A stretch of DNA of 64,000 bases from NCBI GenBank assembly GCA_963932145.1, contig OZ010580.1, positions 632,001 through 696,000 of the forward strand. Reading direction: 5' to 3'. Positions 21,451 to 33,229 of the stretch are shown here, piece by piece. The DNA comes from Acanthosepion lycidas (lineage: Eukaryota > Mollusca > Cephalopoda > Sepiida > Sepiidae). Every line of letters begins with the position of its first letter. Position 1 is the stretch's first letter. The notes under the pieces are model-generated. The model saw nothing but the letters and a program-made list of their open reading frames with translations, ran no database searches and was not told the origin of the DNA. Made by a program: the position numbers and the translations under genes.

Positions 21451-21948
21451 TCTGCGTTTTATAATAAGTAAGATTACAAGAAGGGCGAAGCAAAGGACTT
21501 ATATTACTTTAAATAATTTTATAAAGAAGGGGATAATATTTAGACTAAATTTCACCCTATAGAAACTCTAATCAAAATAGAGGGTTATGATAGAAAGTGT
21601 GATGATAAATGAGATGCGTAATATGAATGAAAAAGGAGGTGATAAAAGGTGGAGATTATAGGGATAAGAAGGATATATAACGTTTGACTATTGACATAAA
21701 GAAGTCTGGATTAAAGTATTATTTTAGTTTTAAATGTATCTGGTGTTTATACTTGTTTATTGGGTCTGACTGCTTTTCAGACAATAGGAATTTCATCTCT
21801 GAATTTCTCTTTTACTTATGAGTGTTTGACGATTGATTTAACTATTGTTCCTTAAGATTTATATATGTTATTATTCTACTCGGGATTGCTACAGGTGAAA
21901 TGATACTAAGACTCACCAAAGCTCCAGATCATTTCTTTGCATCTACTC

Positions 21949-23233
21949 CAGTGGTGTAACTAGGTGGGGGCGGACCGCCCCGGGTGCCAGCACAGGAGGG
22001 GTGACACAATGTCACCCCCAACAAAATTTTTCAACCAGGCTAAGGTGACAAAAATAGTTTGAAAACAGTGGTGGAGACACAGGGTTTCGCAGGCGGGCAT
22101 ATAACCACCCAGTTTTGTTCCCCCCCCCCGTCAGAAATTTTCTAATAAATTGTCGGGAAATTTGTGAGTAGGAAAAATAGCAATGTTTTCAGCTTTCATG
22201 TGTTTCAGTTGCTACAATCTTGGTTACTAACAAGAGACATTGTTGTAACATTTTATCGGATGATATGGTGTTTTAACTCTGCATCATTAATAACAACAAA
22301 GCGAAATACGAAGCCAAAAGTGCAACAATTTCAGTCTTGCCTGTGTATCAATTCGCTGAGATACAATTTTCCATTGAGTGAGCGATATACTTTTGAATAT
22401 ATCTACTAGTGTTGGGACGTAATCGGAATCGGAATCGAGAATCGGATTGGGGGAATCGGAAAAATTTGTGCCTATTTTCCGATTCCAAAAACGACTCTTT
22501 TAAATTTTTAACTTAATTTTCCATTATTGGTACTAATGATAAATATTTATAGTTTTTAAATTATCACTAAAACCAAAATCATAATAACATCAAAATACGA
22601 TGCAAATTTATTTTACTTGTATAAAGAAAAACAAAAAAATAAACTTTGCATAAATTCTCTAGGTAACCTTTAAAAGAATGCAGTTGATTTACAATGTTCC
22701 GAAAAATGCTTAAAAATTAAATAGAACATTTTTGTCAAGAAAAATACTTTCAAACATCATTGATAATTAAATGGTACCCAGAAAATGATGTAACGGAAAA
22801 TTGGACACCGGAAAATTAGCAACAGAAAATTACGTCAACCATGAGCCAGTCGAGACTGTCGGATCTGGCTGTGCTGTCCATTGAAAACGAGTTTACAAGA
22901 CAAACAGATTTTGACGGTGTCATTGACCAGTTTGCCACAATGAAAACAAGAAAACATTCATTTTTAGACCATAGTATCGAATGTCACTCTTTTGTGTATT
23001 GCCGTGTTTTGTATTTTTTAGTTGTTCTGAAAGTGAACAGTTGCATTTTAAAAATCTTTTGATTCGAACTGATCATTTTGTGGTATTGGATTTTGTCTTG
23101 GATCATACACGTAAACAGTAACGTAGAGCATGTATGAAAATTTAGCTACAACTAACCATTCATCATAGGGTGAATCGGGATCATTGGAGTGATATTTGAG
23201 CGGACCGCCCCGGGTGACGTTTACTCGCCTCTG
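21949..23233. mobile_element. Non-autonomous hAT-like element with 8-bp target duplication
   Basis: Left end CAGTGGTGTAACTAG; right end, reverse-complemented, CAGAGGCGAGTAAAC: imperfect terminal inverted repeats of the CAGNGG type usual for hAT transposons. The 8 bases ATCTACTC flank both ends (21,941-21,948 and 23,234-23,241). The GC block GCGGACCGCCCCGGGTG occurs near both ends (about 21,970 and 23,199). Inside there is no transposase; a second hAT-like sequence may begin at about 22,409 (TAGTGTTGGGACGTAATC), and 22,841-23,062 has an unassigned open frame. Confidence 0.75.
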
Positions 23234-23243
23234 ATCTACTCCA

Positions 23244-24870
23244 TGTTTGAATGTTTAATTTGCATTGCACTACAATCGGAGAATAGGAAGATTGTTTTTA
23301 TTGACACAAAGATTATAAGCATAATATTTTATATTTTCCAAAATTGCCAGCAATATCCGACTAAATTTAATATTTTAAAGAAATTTCTTCGTACAAAATT
23401 CTTTACTTAGTTTTAAATATTTTCCATATAGACACAGATAAACAAAGAATACATATATAACCGTACATCTGAAAGACAGAATTTTTCGTTCTTTTTTCTC
23501 GTCATTTCAATTAATTCTGCTTCAATTCAAAGAAGTCAAACAGTTAATTTTTTTTTTTAATTTTTTACAAAATTAATATAAAGTATAAAAAAATCAGTTC
23601 TACATCAGGAAATGTGTGACATTCGTATCTACTAATCTAAAATAATATTGCAGACTTTAAAGAAAATGAAAATCAACGTTTTCACTTTTTCATATTCGTG
23701 GTCATAACTAATTTCGAGAGCACGTCACATCATCCTGACCAACTAAGTTTTATTCAAATCAACAACATAAGAACATAACAACGCACTAAAAAATCCACAA
23801 TGTTTTGATAACGCCTCATCACAAAATTTAAACAGATTTAATAGCCACCATAGAACCAGGTTTCCATTAATAACTACAGTCGAACAACGTGTGATTAAAA
23901 AAAGAAATTGCTTTTAGTCATTCAGTTACAATTTGGACTGAAATTTTGATCTAAGACACTCCTAGCTGAATTCTTTCATTTTCATTTGTAGGTGCGATTA
24001 AAAAAAAAAAAATTTTTTGTTCTGTAATATTTAATAATTCCCCAATAATTTGATCTTTTCTTTATGTTGCACAATTTATATGCGAAAGAATAGATAGAAT
24101 AGAATTACATCTTTAAATTACAACTTTGTAATAAAATTTGCCATTCGTATGTGCTGTTGTGAACTCGAACAGGTCTTGTGACAACGCTTTTCATGAGTGT
24201 CGTTATATTGAGTGAACAGACATAGTTTATTTAAAAGAAAAATTAGTTTTAAGGTTGAGGCATGAATTATCCCAAATTGATAATATTGACTAGGATAACA
24301 AATAACATCATTTCTAGTGGGGTTTTTCCTCTTCCCTCTGTCAGTTTTATAAATTCTCTTTTCGAATTTCTCCATTCATCAGTCGCCATCTTTCTCACAA
24401 TCTCTTAAATGTTATCAGTTTTCCCATTTCGTGCAAATAGGTTTTACTTTTTCTATATGGTCTCAAATCTTTTTGAAAGCTCATTCACAAAAATTAATAT
24501 CACATTATTGTGACTAACACAGTATCTCCCTCCTCGATGCTCTTTCATATCGAACTATCTTCCCACTTCAATATTTGTAAAATCCAATTAATTTATGTAC
24601 TTAATAAACAGATTTAAGCGAGTTGTTTAAAAAGAAATAAATTTGATCTTCGAAATGGTATTGTATCAGAACATGATTTCTATAACTGTAAAAAGCTTCT
24701 TGGTGGCACTTTTGTTAACAATCAAGATGGGAAATAGAAGAGTAAAATGAGAAATATATTACGAAATTTTTTTCTCTGTAAATTAGAATATCGTACTCTA
24801 GGCTATATCCTTTAAAAGAATGAGATCGTACTCGCTAAAAGACTACGATTCAGTTGGCTCCTCTCTGTTT
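23244..24870. other. No recognised gene
   Basis: AT-rich sequence with short A or T runs (for example at 24,001). No splice-bounded open frame or named repeat was recognised. Confidence 0.4.
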
Positions 24871-24897
24871 GTCTGTCTATCTGTCTGTCTGTCTCTC

Positions 24898-24948
<51 letters not shown>

Positions 24949-25062
24949 CTACTCTACTCTACTCTACAGATATGTGTGTGTATGTTTGTGTGCGTTTATA
25001 TGTGTGTGCGTTTATGTGTGTGTGTGTGTGTGCGTTTGTGTATGTGTGTGCGCGTGTGTGTA
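24871..25062. repeat. Compound microsatellite (TCTG)n (TATC)n (CTACT)n (TG)n
   Basis: Four adjoining simple repeats: TCTG-rich, about 14 TATC units, four CTACT units, then TG-rich sequence to about 25,060. Open frames here are microsatellite translations. Confidence 0.95.
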
Positions 25063-26584
25063 GCTTATATAAGTAGTTTTGTTGTTAAAGTTTTTCTTTT
25101 ACTTTTTCTTTATCTTTTTTTTTTTAAATAAATAGTTTCCGAGCTTCACTGGCCAAGTCAACAAATGAAAATCGCAAAAATATGATTTGATTGTATCAAT
25201 TTTTGATCCGTAATCATCAAAAGAAAAATGTTTTTGATAAATCAAAAATACGTCCCTACCTTTCGATCCGGTGTCGAAATCTTGTTGCTTTGAGGAAGAG
25301 ACGCTAAAACAAAAGAAATCTAACCTCTACCCCAATCCAAGGGTCACAGTCATAAGTGAAGTCGTTTGTTTTATTTGATAAAGACTCGATAGCGAAGTAC
25401 CTCGTTCATCCAACTGGTCTATCTCATTGCTGCTCTCATATCAAAAACAGAACCGTGTCGTTTGAAAATAATCAGGGTCAATTATTTTTACAAAATGAAC
25501 TTAAAAAGCGATAAGAATTTTACGAACATAAGAAAGACCTTCAAACCTTTTTCAAAGTTTACGTTTACAAAAAGACACAACGACTGTTTACCATCCCTGT
25601 TTGCCCCAAATATTCTGTCATTCACTCACACAAACTCCTAAAGTGGATGACGCGCTATTTCCCCACTGCTTCTCTTTATATGTCTCTTTCTGATTGTAAG
25701 TGTCCGTTATTTTCAAACGGTGTGAAGGGTTTAGTTCCAAGGAAACTGATTTACAACGTTTTCTGTCACATTTTATTCGTTCCTAGCCATGCATTTTCAT
25801 CTGAAGAATAATGGAATGTTTTCCTGATGCTTTATCGATGCGATATTTTCGATTTGAAGTCAATAAAATCCATTAAGTGCATCTCTCGAGAACATAAACT
25901 GAAAAGATTCATTTCAACTAAGAAACCAGCATTAAACAAAACAAATTTTAATGCAAGATTAACTTGGTCAAAACAGGTGTGAATTATGGAAGGTTTGACA
26001 AGCTTGTCTTTCTAGATCAATTCTAACTGAGTAATGAGTCTGTTTATCACTGGATAACCCCACATAGGCAGCCGTGTCACATCAAAGCTCTGCTTAGTAA
26101 ATATCTAAATTGACGTTCGTTTGTCAAATCCATCATGACTTAAATATCGAGCAAATATGGAAAGAACAAAAGAGAAGGGTTCGTCAGATGGATTCATACA
26201 ATCTTGAAGCTGTGGGCACTCATAGAATGACATCACATATCTGTGAAGGCAATGGAGGATTTGTACGAATAATTTCCTAGACACGTTGAAACAATTATTC
26301 AAGCGAAGACAGGCCACTCTAAATATTAAGCAATGTACAATAACTTCGTAAAAGGAACATTATTAATGTATTTTCATTATAAATGGTATTCTGGTTTTAA
26401 ACATTGTATCTGATTTGGTTTATGCAAATTGGTTGAAAATATTTGTAAGGCTATTTTACAGTCGTATTTTCCTCTCCCATCCAGAACCCCTGCTACAAAA
26501 TCTGATAATTAGGTATGAAAATGACTTCAATGAGGAATATCCAATACTTATAAGTTGCCAATTATTAGAAATGTACATTAGACG

Positions 26585-26588
<4 letters not shown>
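25063..26588. other. No recognised gene
   Basis: About 1.5 kb without recognisable coding, repeat or RNA features. Confidence 0.4.
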
Positions 26589-26951
<363 letters not shown>

Positions 26952-27150
26952 TTTTAAGGTGTGGTATATTTATGGGATAAAGTGCTCAATATCAAAGATA
27001 GACCACATAATATAAATATAATAGTGAACATTGAAGTCAACAGTCAGAGGCGACACACTGTTTCATGCTAGACGCAATTGTCGGAGTGGGCTGATGATTG
27101 CGTCTAGCATGAAACAGTCCGTCGCCTCTGAGTGTTAAATTCAATGTTCA

Positions 27151-27152
<2 letters not shown>
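26952..27152 (+). repeat. (TA)n-flanked element (copy b) with head-to-head inverted hammerhead-like arms
   Basis: Starts with the shared block (TATATTTATGGGATAAAGTG) and then a large imperfect inverted repeat, arms 27,024-27,078 and 27,097-27,151, 18-bp loop. The right arm carries CTGATGA (27,091-27,097), GAAA (27,111-27,114) and GTC (27,121-27,123), the order of a hammerhead core and close to the motif at 46.6 kb. Its stem I and III pairings are damaged. The left arm, read on the minus strand, keeps GAAAC and GTC but has lost CTGATGA. Confidence 0.6.

Positions 27153-27206
<54 letters not shown>
27153..27206. repeat. (TA)n microsatellite
   Basis: Uninterrupted TA run between copy b and the next (TA)n-flanked element. 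Confidence 0.95.
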
Positions 27207-27210
<4 letters not shown>

Positions 27211-27262
27211 TTTATTTTTAAAGAAAAAAAAAAAAAAATTTATAACATAAATATGTTATAAA

Positions 27263-27317
27263 ATCACTACAAAAATAGCCATTTTGTTTCAACACCTTCG
27301 GTGTCTTATCAAGTGAT
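27263..27317 (-). ncRNA. Hammerhead ribozyme relic in a (TA)n-flanked element (copy c)
   Basis: Reading the minus strand from 27,317: stem I ATCAC pairs with GTGAT at 27,267-27,263. The core TTGATAAG stands where CTGATGAG is expected (two transitions, at C3 and G8). Stem II ACACC pairs with GGTGT around a GAA loop. Then T-GAAA. Stem III ACAAAA pairs with TTTTGT. H17 is A (GTA). All three helices are perfect, so the fold is clear although the two core changes should block cleavage. The element (27,207-27,360) lies between TA runs. Hammerheads are known in Penelope-like and retrozyme-like animal repeats. Confidence 0.7.
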
Positions 27318-27358
27318 GACGTTGAATGTAAAATAAATGGTTTTAAATCATATACTTG

Positions 27359-27360
<2 letters not shown>

Positions 27361-27408
<48 letters not shown>

Positions 27409-27432
27409 ATATACCATATATATGTATATATA
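27361..27432. repeat. (TA)n microsatellite, left flank of mariner
   Basis: TA run to about 27,405, then CCATATACCATATATATG and TA repeats. The last TA (27,431-27,432) is one copy of the mariner target duplication. Confidence 0.9.
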
Positions 27433-28686
27433 AGGTAACCAAAATGTCCTTACTGTTTGTATTTACTACAAAACAAATTTGGCATACAGTTTGTCTTCAA
27501 AAAAATCGGCACCATCGGCACCCAGAATCTTTTACCAGACGTGTCTCCATCTATGCTGTGCACTGGCGGTAAAAATTAGATGTCTTGGATGTAAAGAAGT
27601 CTGTGCCTGCCACAATTCTGTTTCATTTGCAAAGCATTTTGCACGAAAAGTGGTTGTTCAGAGAATGGAAGAAGTGATAAGCTGTTCACGCAAGGTCAAT
27701 TAAGGAATAAGGTGAATGGCACAGTATTTCCCAGCCAAGATGCTATATGGTATTCTGGCCACCCGCGCCACGTGAGTTCCTAGCATTATCATGAGGGAAC
27801 TATACACACTTGCGATTAACCAAAGCTCGCTCCTTCTACTTCAATGCCTTTTGTACATATTCCAACTGCTGCGAAAAACAGGTCCGTAGTGATGGTTTGG
27901 TCCGTTGTTAGGAGCTCATAATGCACTACTTGTCGACTAGTCTACTAGATACAGATTATGATCTTGTCTGGGTGTAAAGGTCGTCCTGTGGTGTGAGGCA
28001 CAGGATTCCTGTGACAAACAATGTATGGCACACTTGGGAGTTCATACAGAATCCACTTTTCATCAATAGTGATCACTCGGTCAAATATGGGTACGTTGCG
28101 GCGCCAAGAAGTCAACGAAAAACATGCTTTTTTTCGTTGTCGCTTGTTGGCTTCCGACAATGTGTGGAGTATCCACTTGGTCAACTTGTACGCCTTCCTT
28201 ATGCGGTGCCGAACGCTTCCAGGTTTGTCATAAAACAATCAGACTTCATCACAAACCTGGAAGCGTTCAGCAATCTCGCCACAGATTTGGCTGCTGTCCT
28301 CTATGGCCGCCTTCACGGCCTCAACATCCAGGACCTGTGGCTGACTACTTTGGGGGTTATCACAAAGCGACAGATCTCCAGACCTGAACTTCAGGAACTA
28401 ATGCCTGGCGGTGCGTTCACTCAGAGCATTATGCTCAAAGGCTTGACGTATTCGCAACATGATGCGCCTGTGAACAAGTCCACCATAAAATCATAAAACA
28501 GACAACCTCAAACGAGCTGCTTCGACACCGCTATGTTTCCTCGCCGCTGCTCGACCTATGACGGATATGTATGCGCAAAGCACCTACCAGAACCTACAAC
28601 ATCACCCCACAGCTTTCCCAGCACGTGACGCACTCATTTGCCTATCGGTGATCACTTCTTCACGGCAAGGACATTTTGGTTTTCCT
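27433..28686 (-). mobile_element. Mariner transposon, full length but inactive
   Basis: 1,254 bp, with terminal inverted repeats: left AGGTAACCAAAATGTCCTTA, right (reverse-complemented) AGGAAAACCAAAATGTCCTTG. It is flanked by TA on both sides (27,431-27,432 and 28,687-28,688), the mariner target duplication, within a TA-rich region. The length matches the ~1.3 kb of mariner. It carries a decayed transposase on the minus strand. Confidence 0.85.
27480..28470 (-). pseudogene. Mariner transposase pseudogene
   Basis: Minus-strand pieces in several frames give the full mariner order. N-terminal helix-turn-helix: IRQAFEHNALSERTAR, then LKFRSGDLSL. Middle: VKAAIEDSSQICGEIAERF. Catalytic region: RVITIDEKWILYE with the first Asp, then HDNAR with the second Asp, LGWE and PYS. 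C-terminal: FFTSKTSNFYRQ. At least three frameshifts and several stops separate these. DD34D mariners need all three acidic residues in one protein, so this copy cannot make transposase. Confidence 0.85.
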
Positions 28687-28699
28687 TATATATACATAC

Positions 28700-29344
28700 G
28701 TGTGTGTGTGTTTCGTTCTGAATTGGAACTTTTTCAGGCAGCTTTTACTATGAAATTAGGAAATTATGAATTTTATATTCTAATGTATCTAGACCGCAAT
28801 CAAGTGCAACTGAATGATTTTTATTTGCTTCTAATATTCGCTTGTTAGTCTTGAGTATGACGATAAACTACATCCGGATACAAGGGACACCGCAAATTCT
28901 ACATCGCTCTGTCGGTTTACTGGCTTCATATTTTTAATGGAATATTTGTTCTAAAAACAAACCACACAGTCAACAAGCATTTCCCGTAAGTTGATCATAG
29001 TGAAAAAGTGGCCGTGAGTCACAGCGCTCCGAAACTGTAGCTTCTTCCATCACGTATACGTCACTAATCTCGCTTTCCTGGCGACTCTAAGATAACAAAA
29101 TTCCATGATTGGCGCTTCTTTTAATCCTGAAGATGGATAAAGTTTTCTCAAAATATCAGTAGAATTCCAAATGAATATTTCAGAAAGCTTTCAAATGTCG
29201 AAGAGATTAAACCATTCCAACAAAATGTGGTGTTTTATATATAACTGGTTTTTCCATCTATTCCTGCATATATAATCGCTTCTTTTAAAATAGAGTTTAC
29301 TCATAAGTTTATCTTGACCAAAATCAATTTTGCTATTTATCATT
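28700..29344. other. No recognised gene
   Basis: Includes a short GT run at 28,700. Nothing else assigned. Confidence 0.4.
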
Positions 29345-29515
29345 ATATATTGCTATATAGTTTAAAATTTGCTGTATTTTTAGCGGGAGAGTGCTCAATA
29401 TCAAAGAGGGAGCGTTTATAGATATAGATGTTTTGACACAGGAAATAACACTGAATGATGATAGTTTCACGCTTCAATGCGATCTTCAGACCAAATATCA
29501 TTACTCCTTTAATAT
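29345..29515 (-). repeat. (TA)n-associated element (copy d) with partial hammerhead motif
   Basis: Opens with TTTAAAATTTGCTGTATTT and AGTGCTCAATATCAAAGA, the block shared with copies at 3.6, 26.96 and 42.66 kb, and ends at a short TA run. On the minus strand CTGAAGA (29,483-29,489), a TCGC/GCGT hairpin and GAAAC (29,464-29,468) match the CTGANGA-stem II-GAAA half of a hammerhead, but I could not find matching stems I and III. Confidence 0.5.
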
Positions 29516-29821
29516 ATATATCGTTTTGTGTATGTATATCGGTCACGAGGAAATTAAGTGAAGTGGAGAAAGAGAAAATTTACAGACAAATAAGAAACGA
29601 AATATGAATAATCCATTGAAGCCATTACAAATCATTTGCCTTTGTCTTCAAGTTTAACTTTCGTGTCTTTATGTTTTGTTTTTGATTTTGATAAACGGAA
29701 ACACTTTATCCTGGAAGTATTTAAGGTACACATATATGTCCACAATTTTATAGGTGAACATTCTTGTGTGGATCACCTGCCGTAGAGTAACAGTTAACAA
29801 GCTTTGATTGTGAATCTCACA

Positions 29822-29854
29822 ATTTTTTTTTTTTTTTTTTTGGGGGGGGGGGGG
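29822..29854. repeat. T run followed by G run
   Basis: About 21 T directly followed by about 12 G. This could be a retroposition tail or a sequencing-prone homopolymer pair. Confidence 0.8.
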
Positions 29855-30082
29855 ATTTTTTAGGTATGGGGTTCCACGATCCTTTTTCGCTGTTTTCCCA
29901 CCATCTCGCTTGAAGAGATTTTATGCATTTACTATTTTTAAACAAAAGAAAATGTCGTTTCGGTTAAATATTAAAAACGTCAATAAGTTTTATTAATAAC
30001 TGATGAACTCCAATTAAAATAAAATAAATTAAATATAGGGTGAAACGTTGCAATTTCGAAATGCAGCATAAACAATGGTTGC

Positions 30083-30083
30083 A

Positions 30084-30114
<31 letters not shown>

Positions 30115-30226
30115 ATTAATATAGAAAAATTTTTTTTTTTAAATTATCTATGTATATATTATTATTATTATTATTATTATTAATATTAATATAGAAAATA
30201 TTTTTTTTTAAATGATCTATGTATAG
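30083..30226. repeat. Tandem duplication of ~72 bp with (ATT)n
   Basis: Two copies of a unit: (ATT)n, AATATTAATATAGAAAA, a T run, then ATCTATGTATA. They differ only slightly, so the duplication is recent. Confidence 0.85.
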
Positions 30227-32250
30227 TATCTTTATGAGAAACACATTTACCTTTTATTTTCAAGAAGTTCACTTCTGTCTGAAGCGAAGTGACAGCACAT
30301 AAAATATTGAAACTTTTCTTATCGAGAAACAAAGTTCAATTTAATGCAAGTTGGAACAAATCTCATTATCTTACCGAAGGAAAAAAAAATAACATAAAAA
30401 ATACAAATGAAAAAAAAATCCGTGAGTAGGGTGGGAGTAGCTGAAAGATTATTTTGTAAAAGGAAAACAGACACAGATATATAACTTATTGGTAAAAACT
30501 TTAGTATTTAGCCAAGTCACACACATTACATACATTAAATTACAAGCTTATATACAATAATTCTCTCTGTCCACAAGTCTTATAATTAAAGAGGTGCCCT
30601 TAGCCCTCCAATTTTGCATTCTACCACAGTACAAAGCAATTGATGGTTAGAGTAAAACTATTGGCAGTTTTCAATTGCCAAATGGGTTGACTGCTCTGGG
30701 CTCAAAGGCTAAAAAGACGAGTTAAATTGAAGATAGATTTTATCAGATTATAAAGAAATGAAAATTATCTGCTACATAATAACAGTGGCAAACTCTTCAA
30801 TGCTGTGATGCATGAAAGACACGAATCACGTAAGGAACCTCGGCTAGAAACATAACTGATGATGTGCGCCAAAGCATTCAATAGATGTATTTTACGAAAT
30901 GAGGACGATGATTGCAAACAACGATATGCAGTCATTTCCTTTGGCACAAATATGTAAGGACATTTTTTATGTAAACCAGGAAAAAATTGAAATCCATTCA
31001 ACAACAATTTCTTGTTTATTGATATCGATATTTACTAAGCTTGAAGAGGAGATAGAGAAAAGATGTTGCGTCAATCTTTCAACTCGAGAAAGTATCCTGT
31101 TTAGAAAACTCTGTACTATCCATATAAAAATGTACATTCGCTCTCTGGTGTGTTGGTTAGAGTTGTGTCTTTACATGAAAGCTAACTCAAAAATAGTTAC
31201 AAACAAAATCTGACAAAAAAAGAAGGAACCGATCCATTTTCCGATCAATTCCATAATTGCGGAAAATTGATTTCCAATTCTAATCGGGTTTGTTATATTC
31301 ACTGGCATGCAAATATCTTTGGGAAAGGTATGAATCCACATCTTCTCCCCTTAACTATGGGTTAATTAGTCGGACTTATATCATTAAATAATTATTATCG
31401 CCAAAAGATTCTTACAATCTAAAAATATTTTATGGCTTTAAATAACCTGGAAAAGGTTGATAAGCCGTAAAAAAATAATTCAATCCTAATTAATTGTTCT
31501 TTGGTAGAGTCTGCATTCAGATCATACAGATAAAATTTTAATGTCTGTTTTAGAGCAAGAAAAAAGAAGATAAAAGGAAGAAAACAGAAAAATGTTGAAT
31601 TACAGCCGACTGTTGGCTTTTCTGGTCTTATGGTTTCCTCTCTTTCCAATAAAACACGTTGCATGCAATTCAGAGACATCAACTAAAGATGATGTAGAAC
31701 TATCACTAATTTCAACGAAGAAATTCATTTTTTTCTTTACTCTTCTGTAACATGATTTGTTAATGCATTTATTAATTGTTGCTTGTTTAAATTCCATGAC
31801 TTTTTTGTTTTTAACCGAACTCGCATGAGTCTGCCAAATATTGTTCGCAGAACAATTGATCTCAGGAGTCATAGAATGGTAATTTTTTAAATTCCGTAAC
31901 AAGTGTATCAACCGAAATCAAGAACTGCAAATAAAAATTCTTCTTTTGTGTGAAATAGGCACAAACTACAGATATCTCTAATCAAAGTGTATGAAGGAAT
32001 ATATAACACACCGTACCTCGATTCTTATTGCATACGAGGCTACGTAGCCACAAACTAGTCAGAGTACCCATCTTAACCAATATCCATTAATTTTCAGTAA
32101 GTCTGTGAGTGGCTGAACTGGACTTTGAAAATGGTCGCCTAATTAAATAAGTTTCTCTTTTGAGTAAGATTAATAGCAGATTATTTGTATATTACTATCA
32201 CCATAATGAATAAGATTTCCACCGTAAAACACTAGTTCTTATCATTCGTG
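30227..32250. other. No recognised gene
   Basis: About 2 kb of AT-rich sequence. Open frames at 30,899-31,213 (+) and 31,419-31,911 (-) show no domain and no splice context. Around 31,215-31,280 there is GATCCATTTTCCGATC-type sequence that may be a degenerate DNA-transposon end. Confidence 0.4.
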
Positions 32251-32259
32251 TCAAAGGCG

Positions 32260-32560
32260 CTTTGTTGCATGCATCATTGAAAATCAGGCACACCTTTTCA
32301 TGGAAAATGTTCTACAATGGCTGTGACATCTTGTAGCAGGACAAAATGCCCTCGAGTTGTATGGAAACGGTTTCGGGAACATGAAAATGTCTTTATTGTA
32401 TTGTTCTGGTCACTAAACCTTCAGTGAACACTTACAGGACGTTCAGGAAAACAAGTTCACTCTACAAAAGATCTACCATGTAAATTAGAGGAGTTAAAAG
32501 ACCTGTTGTTAACATCATATCAGATCCTAAATGACATCATTAGAGGTAGAGTCTATGTCT
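32260..32560 (+). pseudogene. Possible Tc1/mariner-like transposase C-terminal relic
   Basis: One frame gives LPCKLEELKDLLLTSYQILNDIIRGRV, resembling the C-terminus of Tc1-type transposases (helix with LxEL, then a P/I-rich helix). Upstream SPNL-like residues are compatible with the SPDLNPIE motif, but stops and frame changes are many. This is a weak call. Confidence 0.3.
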
Positions 32561-33229
32561 GATTGGATACGAGCATTTTTATGAGCACATGGAAGACTAA
32601 CACTTTATAAGGCATAATGTTTGAACTCATGATTTTGTATAGTTAGGTTCGGAGACGGGTCCAGTCTAAGCACAATCCAACGCCCAGTGGGAAGGCGACG
32701 TTCTAAATATGAGAAGTCGGTAGCACGATCCAAGTTATCATCATGAACTTGCCTGTAAAGCCCAGGTTTGTCGCAGCCCATGATGTTAGCCGAAGTGTGC
32801 GTGCCATGGAGCGGCGACCATGAGCCACCTCAAACAATTTGCAGACAAGGCTTTCGTGCCTAAAGATTTTTCTTCTTCTCCAAACTTCTCTTCCGCCCTA
32901 CGTCGTCGGTTCAAGGATCAGATCAAAAACACCTTGCTGGGGACAGAAATCGATCCAATTGGAGAACAACAACCCACGAAAAACTAACATCCTTAGAAAA
33001 CCCCAGAAGACAAACAGAAGTGACGATGAGAGACCAAAGAAAAGTCAGAGCTCTCCATCCCCTGGATCTTCCTATGATACCATGTGGTGGCTGCAGACGT
33101 CTCTTCAGATCCAGCATAGGACTCATTTCACACAGAAGGAAATGTCAATGAGCACCACCAACGACGACGGCGATACACACACACACAAATTAGGGGAGTA
33201 GGAAAATGACTGCAGTCAAGATACCAAGT

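Noticed and set aside
20139-21493. Several minus-strand open frames of 60-120 codons
   Set aside because: They repeat in step with the duplicated repeat unit and have no splice context or known motif.
22409-22440. Start of a second hAT-like element (TAGTGTTGGGACG)
   Set aside because: No matching right end or target duplication was found, so it is only mentioned inside the larger element.
32839-33201. 120-codon plus-strand open frame, and an overlapping frame starting MSHLKQFADKAF
   Set aside because: No domain recognised; the second frame's RRRFKDQIKNTL faintly recalls a LINE C-terminus but not enough to call.
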